A DNA stretch of 56,495 nucleotides from an uncultured Spirochaetales bacterium (GCA_949288415.1 CASEKE010000019.1:1-56495); one strand, 5' to 3'; positions 7,662 through 16,262 are shown, counted from the first letter of the stretch. Notes: generated by a model not told the origin, from the letters alone. Translations and numbers: made by a program.

Positions 7662-8981
7662 AAGATGCTTCTGGTAATGGCCGCTCTTGTAGTAGTAGAT
7701 CGAGATGAACGTCCCGATGGTCCAACCGACAGGCCACGAGAGCCATATTCCGATCGAACCGAGGAAGAATGAGAATACGAAGGCAAGCACGACGCGGAGT
7801 ATAAGATCGGAGAAAGTCGCTATCATGAACGGCTTCATATCCCCGCTTCCCCTGAGGACCGCATCGCTTATGAGCTTGACGGCGACGACGCAATAGAACG
7901 GCGATACTATTCTTAGGAAAGCTCTTCCGCTTGCCATGGCGTCAAGAGCACCGCTGTCCATGAATATCAAAAGGAATGTATCGGACAGGAAAACGAAAAG
8001 AAGCGAGACAGGAACAACGAAACACCAGCTTATGTTCCGTCCTACGCTCCAACCGCGTTTGACCCTCTCGAAGTTTCCCGCTCCGATGTTCTGTGCAGTG
8101 AAGCTCGATACCGCATTCGCAAGCGTCGTCACACTGGTGATGATGAGATTGTTGAGCTTGATCGCGGCACTGTAGCCGGCTATGACACTGTAGCCGAAGC
8201 TGTTGATGAGGCTCTGGAGTATTATGTTTCCGACGCTTATGAAGCTCTGCTGGAGAATGGAGGGAATCGCCACTACAAGGAATCGTCCGAGTATCCTTGC
8301 ATCGAAGGCCTTTCCCTTGTCCTCTATTCCCCTAAGTCTCCTGAAAAGGACGAGGTTTGCAAGAATGCAGCTTATTCCCTGGCATATGAATGTCGCCCAC
8401 GCCACTCCGTCGACTCCCATACCGAAGGCGGAAACGAAGAGAATGTCGGCAAAGATGTTTGCCGTACTGCTCAATGCAAGGAAAATGAACGGTGTCCTGC
8501 TGTCCCCAAGCGCCGAGAAAATTCCCGTTGCGATATTGTAGAAGAAAAGGAAGAAAAGTCCGTATATATAGATATCGAGATAAAGAGCGCTGTCGGAGAA
8601 AATCTCCTGCGGGGTGTTTATCATACCAAGCAGTCCGTCAGTGCCTACAAGACCGAAGAGAGTCAGGGCAAGACACACGACGGCCACGGCGATATACGAC
8701 GTATGCACTGCAGTCTTCACGTCCTTGTATCTCCTTGCACCGAAGAACTGCGAGACAATTACGCTTGCGCCCATGTTGCATCCGAAGGCAAAGGCAATGA
8801 ATATGAGTGTGATCTCATAGCTGTTCCCGACTGCAGCAAGGGCCTGTTCGCCAAGGAATTTTCCTGCGACGAGAGAGTCGGCAATGTTGTAGAGTTGCTG
8901 GAATATCATACTTCCGAGAAGAGGAAGCGCGAACGCGGTAAGTACTCTGCGTTCATCTCCTGTAGTCAAGTCTTTGTTCAT
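7638..8981 (-). CDS. MATE-family multidrug/solute exporter
   Basis: 447 aa with about 12 membrane helices. MATE features: the N-terminal LTAFALPLLGSMIFQQLYNIADSLVAG, where the helix-1 PxxxxxxxQxLYxxxD pattern is typical of NorM/DinF-like proteins, then GASVIVSQFFGARR and, in the second half, IPSILQQSFISVGNIILQ. The family exports cationic drugs or small organic molecules in exchange for Na+ or H+. The frame is open to 9074, but the ATG at 8981 has an SD-like GGAAG and begins the conserved MNKDLTTGD segment. The substrate is unknown. It is transcribed away from tatD; the two start codons are 66 bp apart. Confidence 0.88.
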   Translation of the reverse strand: MNKDLTTGDERRVLTAFALPLLGSMIFQQLYNIADSLVAGKFLGEQALAAVGNSYEITLIFIAFAFGCNMGASVIVSQFFGARRYKDVKTAVHTSYIAVAVVCLALTLFGLVGTDGLLGMINTPQEIFSDSALYLDIYIYGLFFLFFYNIATGIFSALGDSRTPFIFLALSSTANIFADILFVSAFGMGVDGVAWATFICQGISCILANLVLFRRLRGIEDKGKAFDARILGRFLVVAIPSILQQSFISVGNIILQSLINSFGYSVIAGYSAAIKLNNLIITSVTTLANAVSSFTAQNIGAGNFERVKRGWSVGRNISWCFVVPVSLLFVFLSDTFLLIFMDSGALDAMASGRAFLRIVSPFYCVVAVKLISDAVLRGSGDMKPFMIATFSDLILRVVLAFVFSFFLGSIGIWLSWPVGWTIGTFISIYYYKSGHYQKHLLMAKDQG

Positions 8982-9012
8982 AGCTCTTCCGTAATAACTG
9001 ATTATGGACGGT

Positions 9013-9041
9013 TTGAAAAGAGTGGAAGTTTGTGCAATACT
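9013..9041 (+). promoter_or_regulatory. tatD promoter, apparently leaderless
   Basis: TTGAAA at 9013-9018, a 17-base spacer and AATACT at 9036-9041, preceded by TG as an extended -10. The start codon follows six bases later at 9048, where transcription would begin. Confidence 0.5.
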
Positions 9042-9047
9042 CATCAC

Positions 9048-9818
9048 ATGCAGATTCTGGATACGCATTTCCATCTTTTGAGCATGAAAGAAAAGAATCT
9101 TCCGACCGAGATTTCCGAGTCTCTGATAGGGACAGACATAGGATGCTCGCCCGAAGACATCGACGAAAGACTCGTCCTTCTGCAGGGACGACAGGGAATC
9201 AGGACCAGCCAGGGAGCCGGGCCATGGTGTCTGGATGACGGGATGGCGGACATCGACAGCCTGATGTCCAGACTCGAAGAGAACCTCGAAAGGATCGACT
9301 CCACGTTCATCGGGGAATGCGGGCTGGACTTCTACTGGAAGTACGGGACACCCGCGGAGCAGGAGGAACTTTTCATCCGACAGATAGAACTCTCAAACAA
9401 GCTGATGAGACCCATAATAATACATTCCCGCGATGCGGACAGCGCGATGCTGGACATAATCGGACGATCCAACTTCCAGGCAAGCGGGATAATGCACTGC
9501 TATTCATCCGGACCGCAGTGTCTTGAAAGGATCCTGGATAAAGGACTCTATGTATCTTTCGCAGGAAACGTCACATACAAGGCGAACGTCGGCATCCAGG
9601 AGGCGGCAAGGCTCGTGCCTGACGACAGAATACTCTATGAGACCGATGCGCCATACCTTGCTCCGGTCCCTATGAGAGGCAAGCCAAACAGACCGGAATA
9701 CACGGCATATACCTCGGCCTTCATCGCACAGCTTAGGGGTGAAGAGGTGGAAGAATTCAGGGGAAAAGCGATAGAGAACTACAAAAGGCTTGTCTCTATT
9801 TCGACAGGGCATCGCTGA
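9048..9818 (+). CDS. tatD: TatD-family metal-dependent DNase
   Basis: 256 aa, normal for TatD/YcfH. Metal-site motifs: DTHFH at residues 5-9, FIGECGLDF near 90, IIIHSRDAD near 125, MHCYSSG near 147 and YETDAPYLAP near 200. These give the family's His/Glu/Asp di-metal site in a TIM barrel. TatD proteins are 3'-5' exonucleases or deoxyribonucleases linked to DNA repair and turnover. No SD is visible; the extended -10 before the ATG suggests a leaderless message. The 3' end overlaps the convergent gene at 9796 by 23 bp. Confidence 0.88.
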   Translation: MQILDTHFHLLSMKEKNLPTEISESLIGTDIGCSPEDIDERLVLLQGRQGIRTSQGAGPWCLDDGMADIDSLMSRLEENLERIDSTFIGECGLDFYWKYGTPAEQEELFIRQIELSNKLMRPIIIHSRDADSAMLDIIGRSNFQASGIMHCYSSGPQCLERILDKGLYVSFAGNVTYKANVGIQEAARLVPDDRILYETDAPYLAPVPMRGKPNRPEYTAYTSAFIAQLRGEEVEEFRGKAIENYKRLVSISTGHR

Positions 9819-10443
9819 TGACGGCATCCCAGTCGGGAGATGCAACAACGGCGACATCCGTCTCGGTGAGAGCCGCATAGTCCAGGTAATCCGTCACCAA
9901 TGACACATTCACGGAAAGGCTTCTTATGAAATCGATCGTGGCCGAAGCATCGAAGACGACGAGATAGGAACCGTCCTCGATCTTCGACTCGAACAGAGGA
10001 TACATGCTTCTGGAAAACGAGGATCCGTATGGCAGCGGCTCGACATCCGGTCTGAGGTTTCTTATAGCCTCGAAACTTTCCATCTGTCCCGGATCCTCCG
10101 AATCGTAGAACACATAGACCTTCGCATCCGCAGTCTGGGAAAGCGCCGCAGAGAACAGTGCAGTCCTGTCGTATTCGGGCCGTATCTTCCTGGAGTCGGT
10201 GTCTATGCCGTCGCGCGTCATGTCTATGACGAGATCGTAACCGGAAACAGCAGTTCCCGGCTCGGCTTCGATTCTTCTGCTCCTATAGTCCATGCATATC
10301 GCCGAAGGTCCCGGAATGCGCGATGAGAACACGTCGTCCAGGCTGTCCACTACGAATGCGACAGAAGGCCTTGAAAAATAAAAAATCACACAGATGACGG
10401 CAATGGATGCTATAATTGCGACAGGGACGGCGATTTTTTTCAT
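9796..10443 (-). CDS. Membrane-anchored protein of unknown function
   Basis: 215 aa. One N-terminal membrane helix (IAVPVAIIASIAVICVIFYF) has two lysines before it, so the rest probably lies outside the cytoplasmic membrane. The soluble part has alternating strands and helices (DLVIDMTRDGID, AKVYVFYDSEDPG, SYLVVFDASATIDF, TDVAVVASPDWDAVI), suggesting an alpha/beta Rossmann-like or periplasmic-binding fold. I do not recognise the family. A TTG at 10446 is an alternative start and sits seven bases after TATATG. It converges on tatD with a 23-bp overlap and stands back-to-back with fba. Confidence 0.6.
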   Translation of the reverse strand: MKKIAVPVAIIASIAVICVIFYFSRPSVAFVVDSLDDVFSSRIPGPSAICMDYRSRRIEAEPGTAVSGYDLVIDMTRDGIDTDSRKIRPEYDRTALFSAALSQTADAKVYVFYDSEDPGQMESFEAIRNLRPDVEPLPYGSSFSRSMYPLFESKIEDGSYLVVFDASATIDFIRSLSVNVSLVTDYLDYAALTETDVAVVASPDWDAVISDALSK

Positions 10444-10491
10444 CAAGGGAAATCATATAGCCTTAAAGAAGGAAAAATCAAGCTTTGAGTG

Positions 10492-10520
10492 TTGACCAGT
10501 GGGTGCAATACAAGTAAATT
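10492..10520 (+). promoter_or_regulatory. fba promoter
   Basis: TTGACC at 10492-10497, a 17-base spacer and TAAATT at 10515-10520. The leader is about 22 bases and contains AAGGAGG. Confidence 0.55.
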
Positions 10521-10548
10521 TATATCGGTTATCAAGGAGGCTTTCTTT

Positions 10549-11547
10549 ATGATTAGCTACAAAGAGTTAGGACTTGTGAACACAAAGGACATGTTCGCAA
10601 AGGCAGTCAAGGGCGGCTACGCAATCGGCGCCTACAATTTCAACAACATGGAGCAGATGCAGGCCATCGTTCAGGCTTGCGTAGAAACAAAGGCTCCTGT
10701 TATTCTCCAGGTTTCCAAGGGAGCTAGAGATTATGCGAACATCAACCTTCTGAGGAACATGGCTCGCGGCGTCGTCGAGTATGCCCATGAACTCGGATGC
10801 GACATTCCTATTGTTCTCCATCTCGACCATGGCGATTCCTTCGAGACATGCAAGAGCTGCATCGACAACGGATTTTCCTCTGTCATGATCGACGGATCCT
10901 CTCTTCCATATGACGAAAATGTCGCGCTTACCAAGAAGGTCGTCGAGTATGCACATGCACACGACGTCACGGTTGAAGGAGAGCTCGGAGTCCTCGCCGG
11001 AATCGAGGATGAGGTTTCCAGCGCAGTATCCCACTATACAAAGCCGGAGGAAGTCGAGGACTTCGTCGCAAAGACGGGCGTAGACAGCCTCGCAATCAGC
11101 GTAGGAACAAGCCATGGCGCATACAAGTTCACCCCGGAGCAGTGCACAAGAAACGCAGACGGCGTTCTTGTACCGCCGGAGCTCAGGTTCGACATTCTTG
11201 CCGAAGTCGAGAAGAGACTTCCGGGATTCCCGATCGTTCTCCACGGATCCTCCAGCGTACCTCAGGAGTACGTAAAGATGATCAACGAGCACGGCGGAAA
11301 GCTCAAGGACAGCGTAGGCATTCCCGAGGAGCAGCTCAGGAAGGCGGCGAAGAGCGCAGTCTGCAAGATCAACATCGACAGCGACGGAAGGCTTGCCATG
11401 ACTGGAACGATCAGAAGGATCTTCGACGAGAAGCCTGCCGAATTCGACCCGAGAAAGTATCTTGGACCTGCCAGAGAGGCTCTCAAGCAGCTCTACATGC
11501 ACAAGAACATCGACGTTCTCGGATCTGCAGGACACGCTCTTGACTGA
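10549..11547 (+). CDS. fba: Class II fructose-1,6-bisphosphate aldolase
   Basis: 332 aa. It cleaves fructose 1,6-bisphosphate to dihydroxyacetone phosphate and glyceraldehyde 3-phosphate in glycolysis and the reverse in gluconeogenesis. The zinc and catalytic residues are in HLDHGD (91-96); VEGELG (142-147), GTSHGAYK (186-193) and LHGSSSVP complete the active site. The length and the C-terminal NIDSDGRLAMTGTIRR fit the class IIB/Fba type of spirochaetes and firmicutes. Start at the ATG eight bases after AAGGAGG; the in-frame upstream start at 10489 lacks support. Single gene between its own promoter and a terminator; codon use suggests high expression. Confidence 0.95.
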   Translation: MISYKELGLVNTKDMFAKAVKGGYAIGAYNFNNMEQMQAIVQACVETKAPVILQVSKGARDYANINLLRNMARGVVEYAHELGCDIPIVLHLDHGDSFETCKSCIDNGFSSVMIDGSSLPYDENVALTKKVVEYAHAHDVTVEGELGVLAGIEDEVSSAVSHYTKPEEVEDFVAKTGVDSLAISVGTSHGAYKFTPEQCTRNADGVLVPPELRFDILAEVEKRLPGFPIVLHGSSSVPQEYVKMINEHGGKLKDSVGIPEEQLRKAAKSAVCKINIDSDGRLAMTGTIRRIFDEKPAEFDPRKYLGPAREALKQLYMHKNIDVLGSAGHALD

Positions 11548-11555
11548 GCAATTCG

Positions 11556-11582
11556 AAAGAGGCCGGATTTCCGGCCTCTTTC
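11556..11582 (+). terminator. fba terminator
   Basis: AAAGAGGCCGG, loop ATTT, CCGGCCTCTTT. A strong GC stem nine bases past the stop, with a short T run. Confidence 0.75.
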
Positions 11583-11639
11583 CATGTCTTCCCGATGCGA
11601 AAAAATGACGTTTTCGGCTCCAATATGCATCGTGGGATT

Positions 11640-11668
11640 TTGACATGGAAATTTTTTTATGCTAATAT
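11640..11668 (+). promoter_or_regulatory. Promoter of the infC-rpmI-rplT operon
   Basis: Perfect TTGACA at 11640-11645, a 17-base spacer and TAATAT at 11663-11668, within AT-rich DNA. The leader to infC is about 70 bases. Confidence 0.7.
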
Positions 11669-11742
11669 TTGCACTTGTGTGTACCAATGCACACGATACT
11701 TTTGTTTAATTGGAAAAAGGCAGAGCCTTAATAGGAGTTTTC

Positions 11743-12273
11743 TTGGCTACTAAAGATTTGAGGATCAATCGCCAGATCAGAGCACGCGAGGTCTTGGTCA
11801 TAGACCAGAATGGCGAACAGAAGGGAATCATGGATGTGTATTCCGCATGCATCCTGGCAGAGGAAGCCGGACTGGACCTGGTGGAGGTCAGCCCGAATGC
11901 GAATCCACCAGTCTGCAAGATCCTCGACTTCGGCAAGTACCGTTACGAGCTGGAGAAGAAATCGAGAGAAGCGAAGAAGAACCAGGTTGTAGTGAAGATC
12001 AAGGAGATCAGAATGCAACCGAAGATCGAGAAGCACGATCTTGAGACCAAGAGCAAAGCCATAACCGAGTTCCTCGGCGAAGGCAACAAGGTCAAGGTCT
12101 CTATCCGCTTCCGCGGCAGGGAGCTCGCACACCCCGAGCTTGGCAAGGCCGTGCTGGACAGGATTCTGGAGACGCTCACAGCCAATGGGGTCCTCTACAA
12201 CCTGGACAAGGGTGCGCTTCTTGAAGGAAAGATGATGAGCATGACTCTTTCCCCGCTCAAGAAGAAAAATTGA
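11743..12273 (+). CDS. infC: Translation initiation factor IF-3
   Basis: 176 aa. IF-3 binds the 30S subunit, prevents early subunit joining and checks start-codon pairing. The N-domain RINRQIRAREVLVIDQNGEQKGIM, cut here as seen, leads to the linker and the C-domain MQPKIEKHDLETKSK, FLGEGNKVKVSIRFRGRE, all canonical. The best start is TTG at 11743, six bases after TAGGAG, giving the usual ATKDLRINR opening. No ATG is near. A rare infC start codon is well known in other bacteria (AUU in E. coli), where IF-3 limits its own translation by rejecting it; the TTG here would allow the same control. First gene of the operon. Confidence 0.95.
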   Translation: MATKDLRINRQIRAREVLVIDQNGEQKGIMDVYSACILAEEAGLDLVEVSPNANPPVCKILDFGKYRYELEKKSREAKKNQVVVKIKEIRMQPKIEKHDLETKSKAITEFLGEGNKVKVSIRFRGRELAHPELGKAVLDRILETLTANGVLYNLDKGALLEGKMMSMTLSPLKKKN

Positions 12274-12292
12274 ACACTTCTCCGTATGGAGA

Positions 12293-12331
12293 TGTTATAA
12301 TGCTGTTCACAGGGGTTCTTGTTCCCTGTGG
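12293..12331 (+). promoter_or_regulatory. Internal promoter and leader hairpin before rpmI
   Basis: TGTTATAAT at 12293-12301 is a perfect extended -10, 20 bases after a weak TTGAAC. A hairpin CACAGGG...CCCTGTG at 12309-12331 follows in the short leader. This could give extra rpmI-rplT transcripts and a site for L20 autoregulation, as known for other bacteria; the L20 link is inference. Confidence 0.5.
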
Positions 12332-12352
12332 CACGAAAGGATGGTATAGAAA

Positions 12353-12550
12353 ATGCCAAAGATGAAAACAAGAAAGTCTGCAGCCAAGCGTTTCAAGGTA
12401 ACCGGCTCAGGCAAGGTTGTCATCAAGAAGATGGGACTTCGCCATATTCTCACCAAGAAGACCTCCAAGAGGAAGATGAACCTCAGACATGCTGGAGTTC
12501 TTTGCGACATTGAAGCAAAGAGAGCAAAGACAATGCTCCCTTATGCCTGA
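12353..12550 (+). CDS. rpmI: 50S ribosomal protein L35
   Basis: 65 aa, standard size. MPKMKTRKSAAKRFKVTGSG is the family signature, followed by a lysine/arginine-rich middle (RHILTKKTSKRK) that threads into 23S rRNA. Lies 79 bases after infC, behind an internal promoter and hairpin, and 19 bases before rplT. Confidence 0.97.
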   Translation: MPKMKTRKSAAKRFKVTGSGKVVIKKMGLRHILTKKTSKRKMNLRHAGVLCDIEAKRAKTMLPYA

Positions 12551-12569
12551 TTGAAGGAGTGGGAATAAA

Positions 12570-12926
12570 ATGCCAAGAGCAATTGACGGAACAAAGCGCA
12601 AGGACAGAAGGAAGAAGATTCTCGACCAGGCCAAGGGCTATTTCGGTCGCAGGAGCACGAACAACCGCGTTGCAAAGGATGCAGTCGCAAAGGCTGGACA
12701 GTATGCATACGTAGGAAGAAAGCAGAGAAAGAGAGACTTCAGGAAGCTCTGGATCGCCAGAATCAGCGCAGCTGTGCAGGCAGAGGGGCTCAACTACTCC
12801 CAGTTCATGCATGGCCTCAAGCTGGCTAACATCGAACTCAACAGGAAGGCTCTTTCCAACATGGCCATTGAGGACAAGGTAGCTTTCTCAGCGCTCTGTG
12901 CCCAGGTCAAGAAGGTTCTTGCTTAA
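12570..12926 (+). CDS. rplT: 50S ribosomal protein L20
   Basis: 118 aa, standard size. The basic N-terminal tail (RRKKILDQAKGYFGRRS) and the globular C-domain (LWIARISAAVQAEGLNYSQF, NRKALSNMA) are canonical. L20 binds 23S rRNA early in 50S assembly and in other bacteria represses its own operon. AAGGAG precedes the ATG. Confidence 0.97.
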   Translation: MPRAIDGTKRKDRRKKILDQAKGYFGRRSTNNRVAKDAVAKAGQYAYVGRKQRKRDFRKLWIARISAAVQAEGLNYSQFMHGLKLANIELNRKALSNMAIEDKVAFSALCAQVKKVLA

Positions 12927-12961
12927 GAGATATCAGGATTTCACGTAAAAGGAGGCGGACG

Positions 12962-13300
12962 ATGACCCAAGTCGAAGAAACCAGACTTGCAGCGATGCGA
13001 ATTCAGAAGGCAATGACTCTTATAAGTCAGCTCAGGGACTCTTACAGGGAGCTTGATGCGAGGTATCGCCTCGTCGAGACCCATAATCAGGAACTCCAGG
13101 AACTTCTGGACAAGGTAAGCGCAGATCAGGCTGTAGTCGAAGAGGCAATCGCTTCCGCCCTCGAAAGTCTTGAGACCATCGGAGGAGAATTCGAGAGCTT
13201 CGGAACTCTCGATCTCGACGAGCTCGAAAGCGCAGAAGCGTTCACGATCGACGGATCGGGCGACGAACTCGAAACCTTCGAGGAAGAGCAGAATCAGTAG
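12962..13300 (+). CDS. Small coiled-coil protein, possibly ZapB-like
   Basis: 112 aa, acidic. Residues about 15-75 form a heptad-patterned helix (LISQLRDSYRELDARYRLVE, then ELQELLDKVSAD). The tail is a disordered Glu/Asp stretch ending EEEQNQ. There is no signal or membrane segment. Position directly after rplT with its own AAAAGGAGG SD suggests co-transcription with the ribosomal genes. ZapB-type division proteins share this size and heptad form, but no specific motif proves it. A terminator follows. Confidence 0.65.
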   Translation: MTQVEETRLAAMRIQKAMTLISQLRDSYRELDARYRLVETHNQELQELLDKVSADQAVVEEAIASALESLETIGGEFESFGTLDLDELESAEAFTIDGSGDELETFEEEQNQ

Positions 13301-13324
13301 GCGGGAGAATCCCGCAGCAGACGG

Positions 13325-13356
13325 AAGGTCATGGGACAACCATGACCTTTTTTTTG
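13325..13356 (+). terminator. Terminator of the infC-rplT operon
   Basis: AAGGTCATGG, loop GACAA, CCATGACC, then nine T residues. A textbook intrinsic terminator 25 bases past the stop. Confidence 0.9.
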
Positions 13357-13444
13357 TCCAATACCTGTTTTTTTCTCACCAACTCTTTTTTCATCCGATT
13401 TTCCCTGCTTAACACAGAATTAACTAAATTTTACTTATTTTTAA

Positions 13445-13474
13445 TTGACAGATTTGCCATTCCCCTCCGATAAT
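13445..13474 (+). promoter_or_regulatory. Promoter of the lacI-type regulator and importer operon
   Basis: Perfect TTGACA at 13445-13450, an 18-base spacer and GATAAT at 13469-13474. The leader to the ATG at 13495 would be only about 13 bases. Confidence 0.65.
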
Positions 13475-13494
13475 CTAGAAATGTAGAGGCAAGC

Positions 13495-14403
13495 ATGGCT
13501 GGATTGAAGGACATAGCAACGAACTGCAACGTATCGTCGGCTCTGGTGAGCAGAATACTCAATTCCGACAAATCGCTTTCCGTGACCGACGAGGTCAGGG
13601 CGAAAGTGCTTACGGAAGCGGAGCGCCTCGGATACCTCACGCCCAGACAGAGAAGGGAAAGAAAGAACTTCAGAATCGCACTGGTACTTGCACCGATCGA
13701 CCGTTTCGGATTTGAAAATGCGATACTTGACGAGATTGCCGCTGTCTGTCCCGATTTTTCGATGACTGTGGAATTCTACAAGATCGGACAGCCATACGAC
13801 GGAATGATCATCCTCGGGGAATTCCCGAAATCGGAGATAGATTCCTACGCATCAGTCACGAACAATCTCCTACTAATAAACAATCGCGGAATCGACGACT
13901 ATAGCTATGACACGATAATGATGGACTACGAAGCAAGCGAACGCATGCTTCTCGACCACCTTTGCTCCGACGGAAAGAAGACCATAGGCTACTATGGCGG
14001 CATAGCGCTCCGCGACGGCAAGGAAATCGGCAGGAAGAGATCCGAAGGATTCAGGCGTCTGCTGGAAGAGATCGGAATATTCGACGAGAGGTTCTTCCAC
14101 GTGACCAAGATGGAAGAAAACGCCGGATACGAGGAAATCATGAACTCTCAGACGCTTCCTCAGGCCATCATATTCTCCGATGCCGACTACGCCCGCGGGG
14201 CTCTAAGGGCAATACGGGAACGGAAAATCGACGTATACACAGTCTGCTACGAGAACTACGCCGCACGAAAAAGCGGAGCTGATCTGGAATTCATAGTCTT
14301 CTCGGAGATGCTCTGGAAGACCGGACTGAAATTCCTTTCCGAGAGGATAAAGAGAGAAAGAGCCGAGGGTCTGAGAACCTGGTGCCCTGCTCACTTTGAA
14401 TGA
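13495..14403 (+). CDS. LacI-family transcriptional regulator
   Basis: 302 aa. The N-terminal HTH is KDIATNCNVSSALVSRILN, followed by the hinge-helix region (VRAKVLTEAERLGYL). The effector domain resembles periplasmic sugar-binding folds (MIILGEFPKSEI, IGYYGGIALRDGKEIGRKRSE, AIIFSDADYARGALRAIRE). It is slightly shorter than usual (about 330 aa). It is the first gene before a PhnD-type binding protein, 29 bases away, and probably controls that operon in response to the imported ligand. No operator palindrome was picked out with confidence. Confidence 0.85.
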   Translation: MAGLKDIATNCNVSSALVSRILNSDKSLSVTDEVRAKVLTEAERLGYLTPRQRRERKNFRIALVLAPIDRFGFENAILDEIAAVCPDFSMTVEFYKIGQPYDGMIILGEFPKSEIDSYASVTNNLLLINNRGIDDYSYDTIMMDYEASERMLLDHLCSDGKKTIGYYGGIALRDGKEIGRKRSEGFRRLLEEIGIFDERFFHVTKMEENAGYEEIMNSQTLPQAIIFSDADYARGALRAIRERKIDVYTVCYENYAARKSGADLEFIVFSEMLWKTGLKFLSERIKRERAEGLRTWCPAHFE

Positions 14404-14432
14404 TACGAGAATTCAAACAAAGGAGAGAACAC

Positions 14433-15464
14433 ATGAAGAAAATGTTGGTTATCCTGCTTGTTGCCGCATTGGCAATCACGACGGTCTTTGCTTCAGGAAC
14501 GAAAGAGGAAGCAAAGGATGACAAGACTATCGAGAACCTCAGAGTCTACTACGTACCATCAAGGGATCCCGGAGAGATCATCACGGTAACTGCACCGCTC
14601 AAGGAGCTGCTCAAGGCGGAACTGTCCAAGGAAGGCTACACCGTCGAGAACATAGACATACAGGTAGGAACAAGCTATGAGGCAGTCGGAGTAGCGCTCG
14701 GCGCCGGAACTGCGGACGTCGGCCTGATTCCGGCAAACACCTATCTCCTTTATGAGGACGGATGCGACGTGATTCTCACGGCTACAAGAGACGGACTCTC
14801 TGTCGACAGCGACGATCCGAGAGATTGGAACAACAACGAACCGATAACAGCAAGCGCCGACCAGGCCATCGGCTACAGGGCACTGATCATCGCAGGACCT
14901 TCTGCAACGGGACAGGCCCTCAGGGACAAGGTAAATGCTGGCGAAAAGCTCTCATGGGATGAACTCAACGGTGCCAACTGGGCAGTGATGAGTTCCACGA
15001 GTCCCGCCGGCTATGTCTACCCGACAATCTGGCTCATGGACAACTACGACGGAAAGACGATAGCGGACCTTGCTCATACTGTTACAGCCGATTCCTACGG
15101 CTCGGCATTTGCCCGTCTCGCATCCGGACAGATCGACATCCTCGTAACATATGCCGACGCAAGAAGGGATTTCGAGGAGGCATGGACGACGACATACGGC
15201 AGAAAGGCCGACATCTGGGCTGAGACAGACGTGATTGGAGTCACACCGATGATCTACAACGATACAGTATCCGTGAGCAAGACGAATCCTATAATGACAG
15301 ATGAATTCATCGAGGCTCTACAGAACGCATTCATGCGCCTGAACGAGACCGAGGAAGGCCGTCAGGTAATTGGAATTTACAGTCACACAGGCTACCAGAA
15401 GGCCGTGTCCTCGGACTACGACAACGAGAGAAAGGCCCAGGAGCTTATCAGGAACGCGCAGTGA
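14433..15464 (+). CDS. PhnD-like ABC importer substrate-binding protein
   Basis: 343 aa. Signal peptide ends at VFASGTKEE, typical of spirochaetal binding proteins. The mature part is a type II binding fold of the phosphonate/phosphite class: LRVYYVPSRDP, APLKELLKAELSKEGY, VALGAGTADVGLIPANTYLL, STSPAGYVYPTIWL and VTYADARRDF. SD AAGGAGA is seven bases from the ATG; the frame is open to 14400. The usual PhnD ligands are phosphonates, but related systems carry other phosphorylated or nucleoside-like compounds, and this operon has no C-P lyase genes. A terminator after it probably makes it more abundant than the membrane parts. Confidence 0.85.
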   Translation: MKKMLVILLVAALAITTVFASGTKEEAKDDKTIENLRVYYVPSRDPGEIITVTAPLKELLKAELSKEGYTVENIDIQVGTSYEAVGVALGAGTADVGLIPANTYLLYEDGCDVILTATRDGLSVDSDDPRDWNNNEPITASADQAIGYRALIIAGPSATGQALRDKVNAGEKLSWDELNGANWAVMSSTSPAGYVYPTIWLMDNYDGKTIADLAHTVTADSYGSAFARLASGQIDILVTYADARRDFEEAWTTTYGRKADIWAETDVIGVTPMIYNDTVSVSKTNPIMTDEFIEALQNAFMRLNETEEGRQVIGIYSHTGYQKAVSSDYDNERKAQELIRNAQ

Positions 15465-15477
15465 CAAGCGCAACGGC

Positions 15478-15500
15478 AGGGGGCTTCGGCCCCCTTTTTT
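15478..15500 (+). terminator. Intercistronic UUCG terminator after the binding-protein gene
   Basis: GGGGGC, loop TTCG, GCCCCC, then six T residues. It lies between the binding-protein gene and the ATPase gene of the same operon, so partial read-through would give excess binding protein. Confidence 0.85.
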
Positions 15501-15513
15501 CAAGAGGAAAGAA

Positions 15514-16260
15514 ATGATTCAATTCGAGAAAGTCAGCAAAATCTATCCCAACGGAACGGTAGGTCTGAAGGACGTGGACCTTGAAATACAGGACGGAGAG
15601 TTCGTTGCCGTAATCGGCCTTTCAGGTGCAGGAAAGAGCACGCTGATAAGATCGATCAACAAGATGCATGCCATCACTTCCGGATCTTTGAAAGTAGACG
15701 GAGTGGAAGTTTCGGAGTTGTCGGGCAAGAGTCTCAGGTCGCTCAGAAGGAAAATCGGCATGATATTCCAGAGCTTCAACCTAGTGACAAGGACCACGGT
15801 CATAAACAACGTACTGACCGCATTCGTTCCGGATCTTCCGTTCTGGAGAAGCTTCCTCGGCCTGTTCCCACGGGAAAAGAAGGAGAAAGCTCTCGAGGCC
15901 CTGGACAAGGTAGGCATACTGGAAAAGGCCTATACGAGGGTCGACCAGCTTTCGGGAGGACAGCAGCAGAGAGTCGCTCTAAGCAGGACGCTTGCCCAGA
16001 ACCCGAAGATAATACTTGCCGACGAACCCGTCGCGGCTTTGGATCCTGTCACCGCAAAGGCTGTGATGGACGACTTCAGGAACATCAACAGGACATTGGG
16101 CATAACAGTCATGATCAACATCCACCATGTCGAGCTTGCCCTTGAATACTGCGATCGAGTGATCGGTGTCAGAAAGGGAGAAATTGTGTTCGACGGACGT
16201 GCAGACGAGGTAGACGACGATGTACTCAAAAAAATCTACGGAGACAGGATCGGAGGGTGA
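15514..16260 (+). CDS. PhnC-like ABC importer ATPase
   Basis: 248 aa, normal for PhnC. Walker A is GLSGAGKS near residue 35, the Q-loop is IFQSFNLV, the ABC signature LSGGQQQRVALSRTL near 150, Walker B IILADEPVAALD and the switch His IHHVELA. Start at the ATG after GAGGAAAG; the frame is open upstream. Its stop overlaps a GTG, and the next gene starts at the ATG two bases later. Together with the two permease genes it forms the PhnC-E type transporter. Confidence 0.9.
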   Translation: MIQFEKVSKIYPNGTVGLKDVDLEIQDGEFVAVIGLSGAGKSTLIRSINKMHAITSGSLKVDGVEVSELSGKSLRSLRRKIGMIFQSFNLVTRTTVINNVLTAFVPDLPFWRSFLGLFPREKKEKALEALDKVGILEKAYTRVDQLSGGQQQRVALSRTLAQNPKIILADEPVAALDPVTAKAVMDDFRNINRTLGITVMINIHHVELALEYCDRVIGVRKGEIVFDGRADEVDDDVLKKIYGDRIGG

Positions 16261-16262
16261 GG

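Noticed and set aside
10567..11646. A 359-codon open frame opposite fba
   Set aside because: It is a shadow frame. The fba gene has all active-site motifs.
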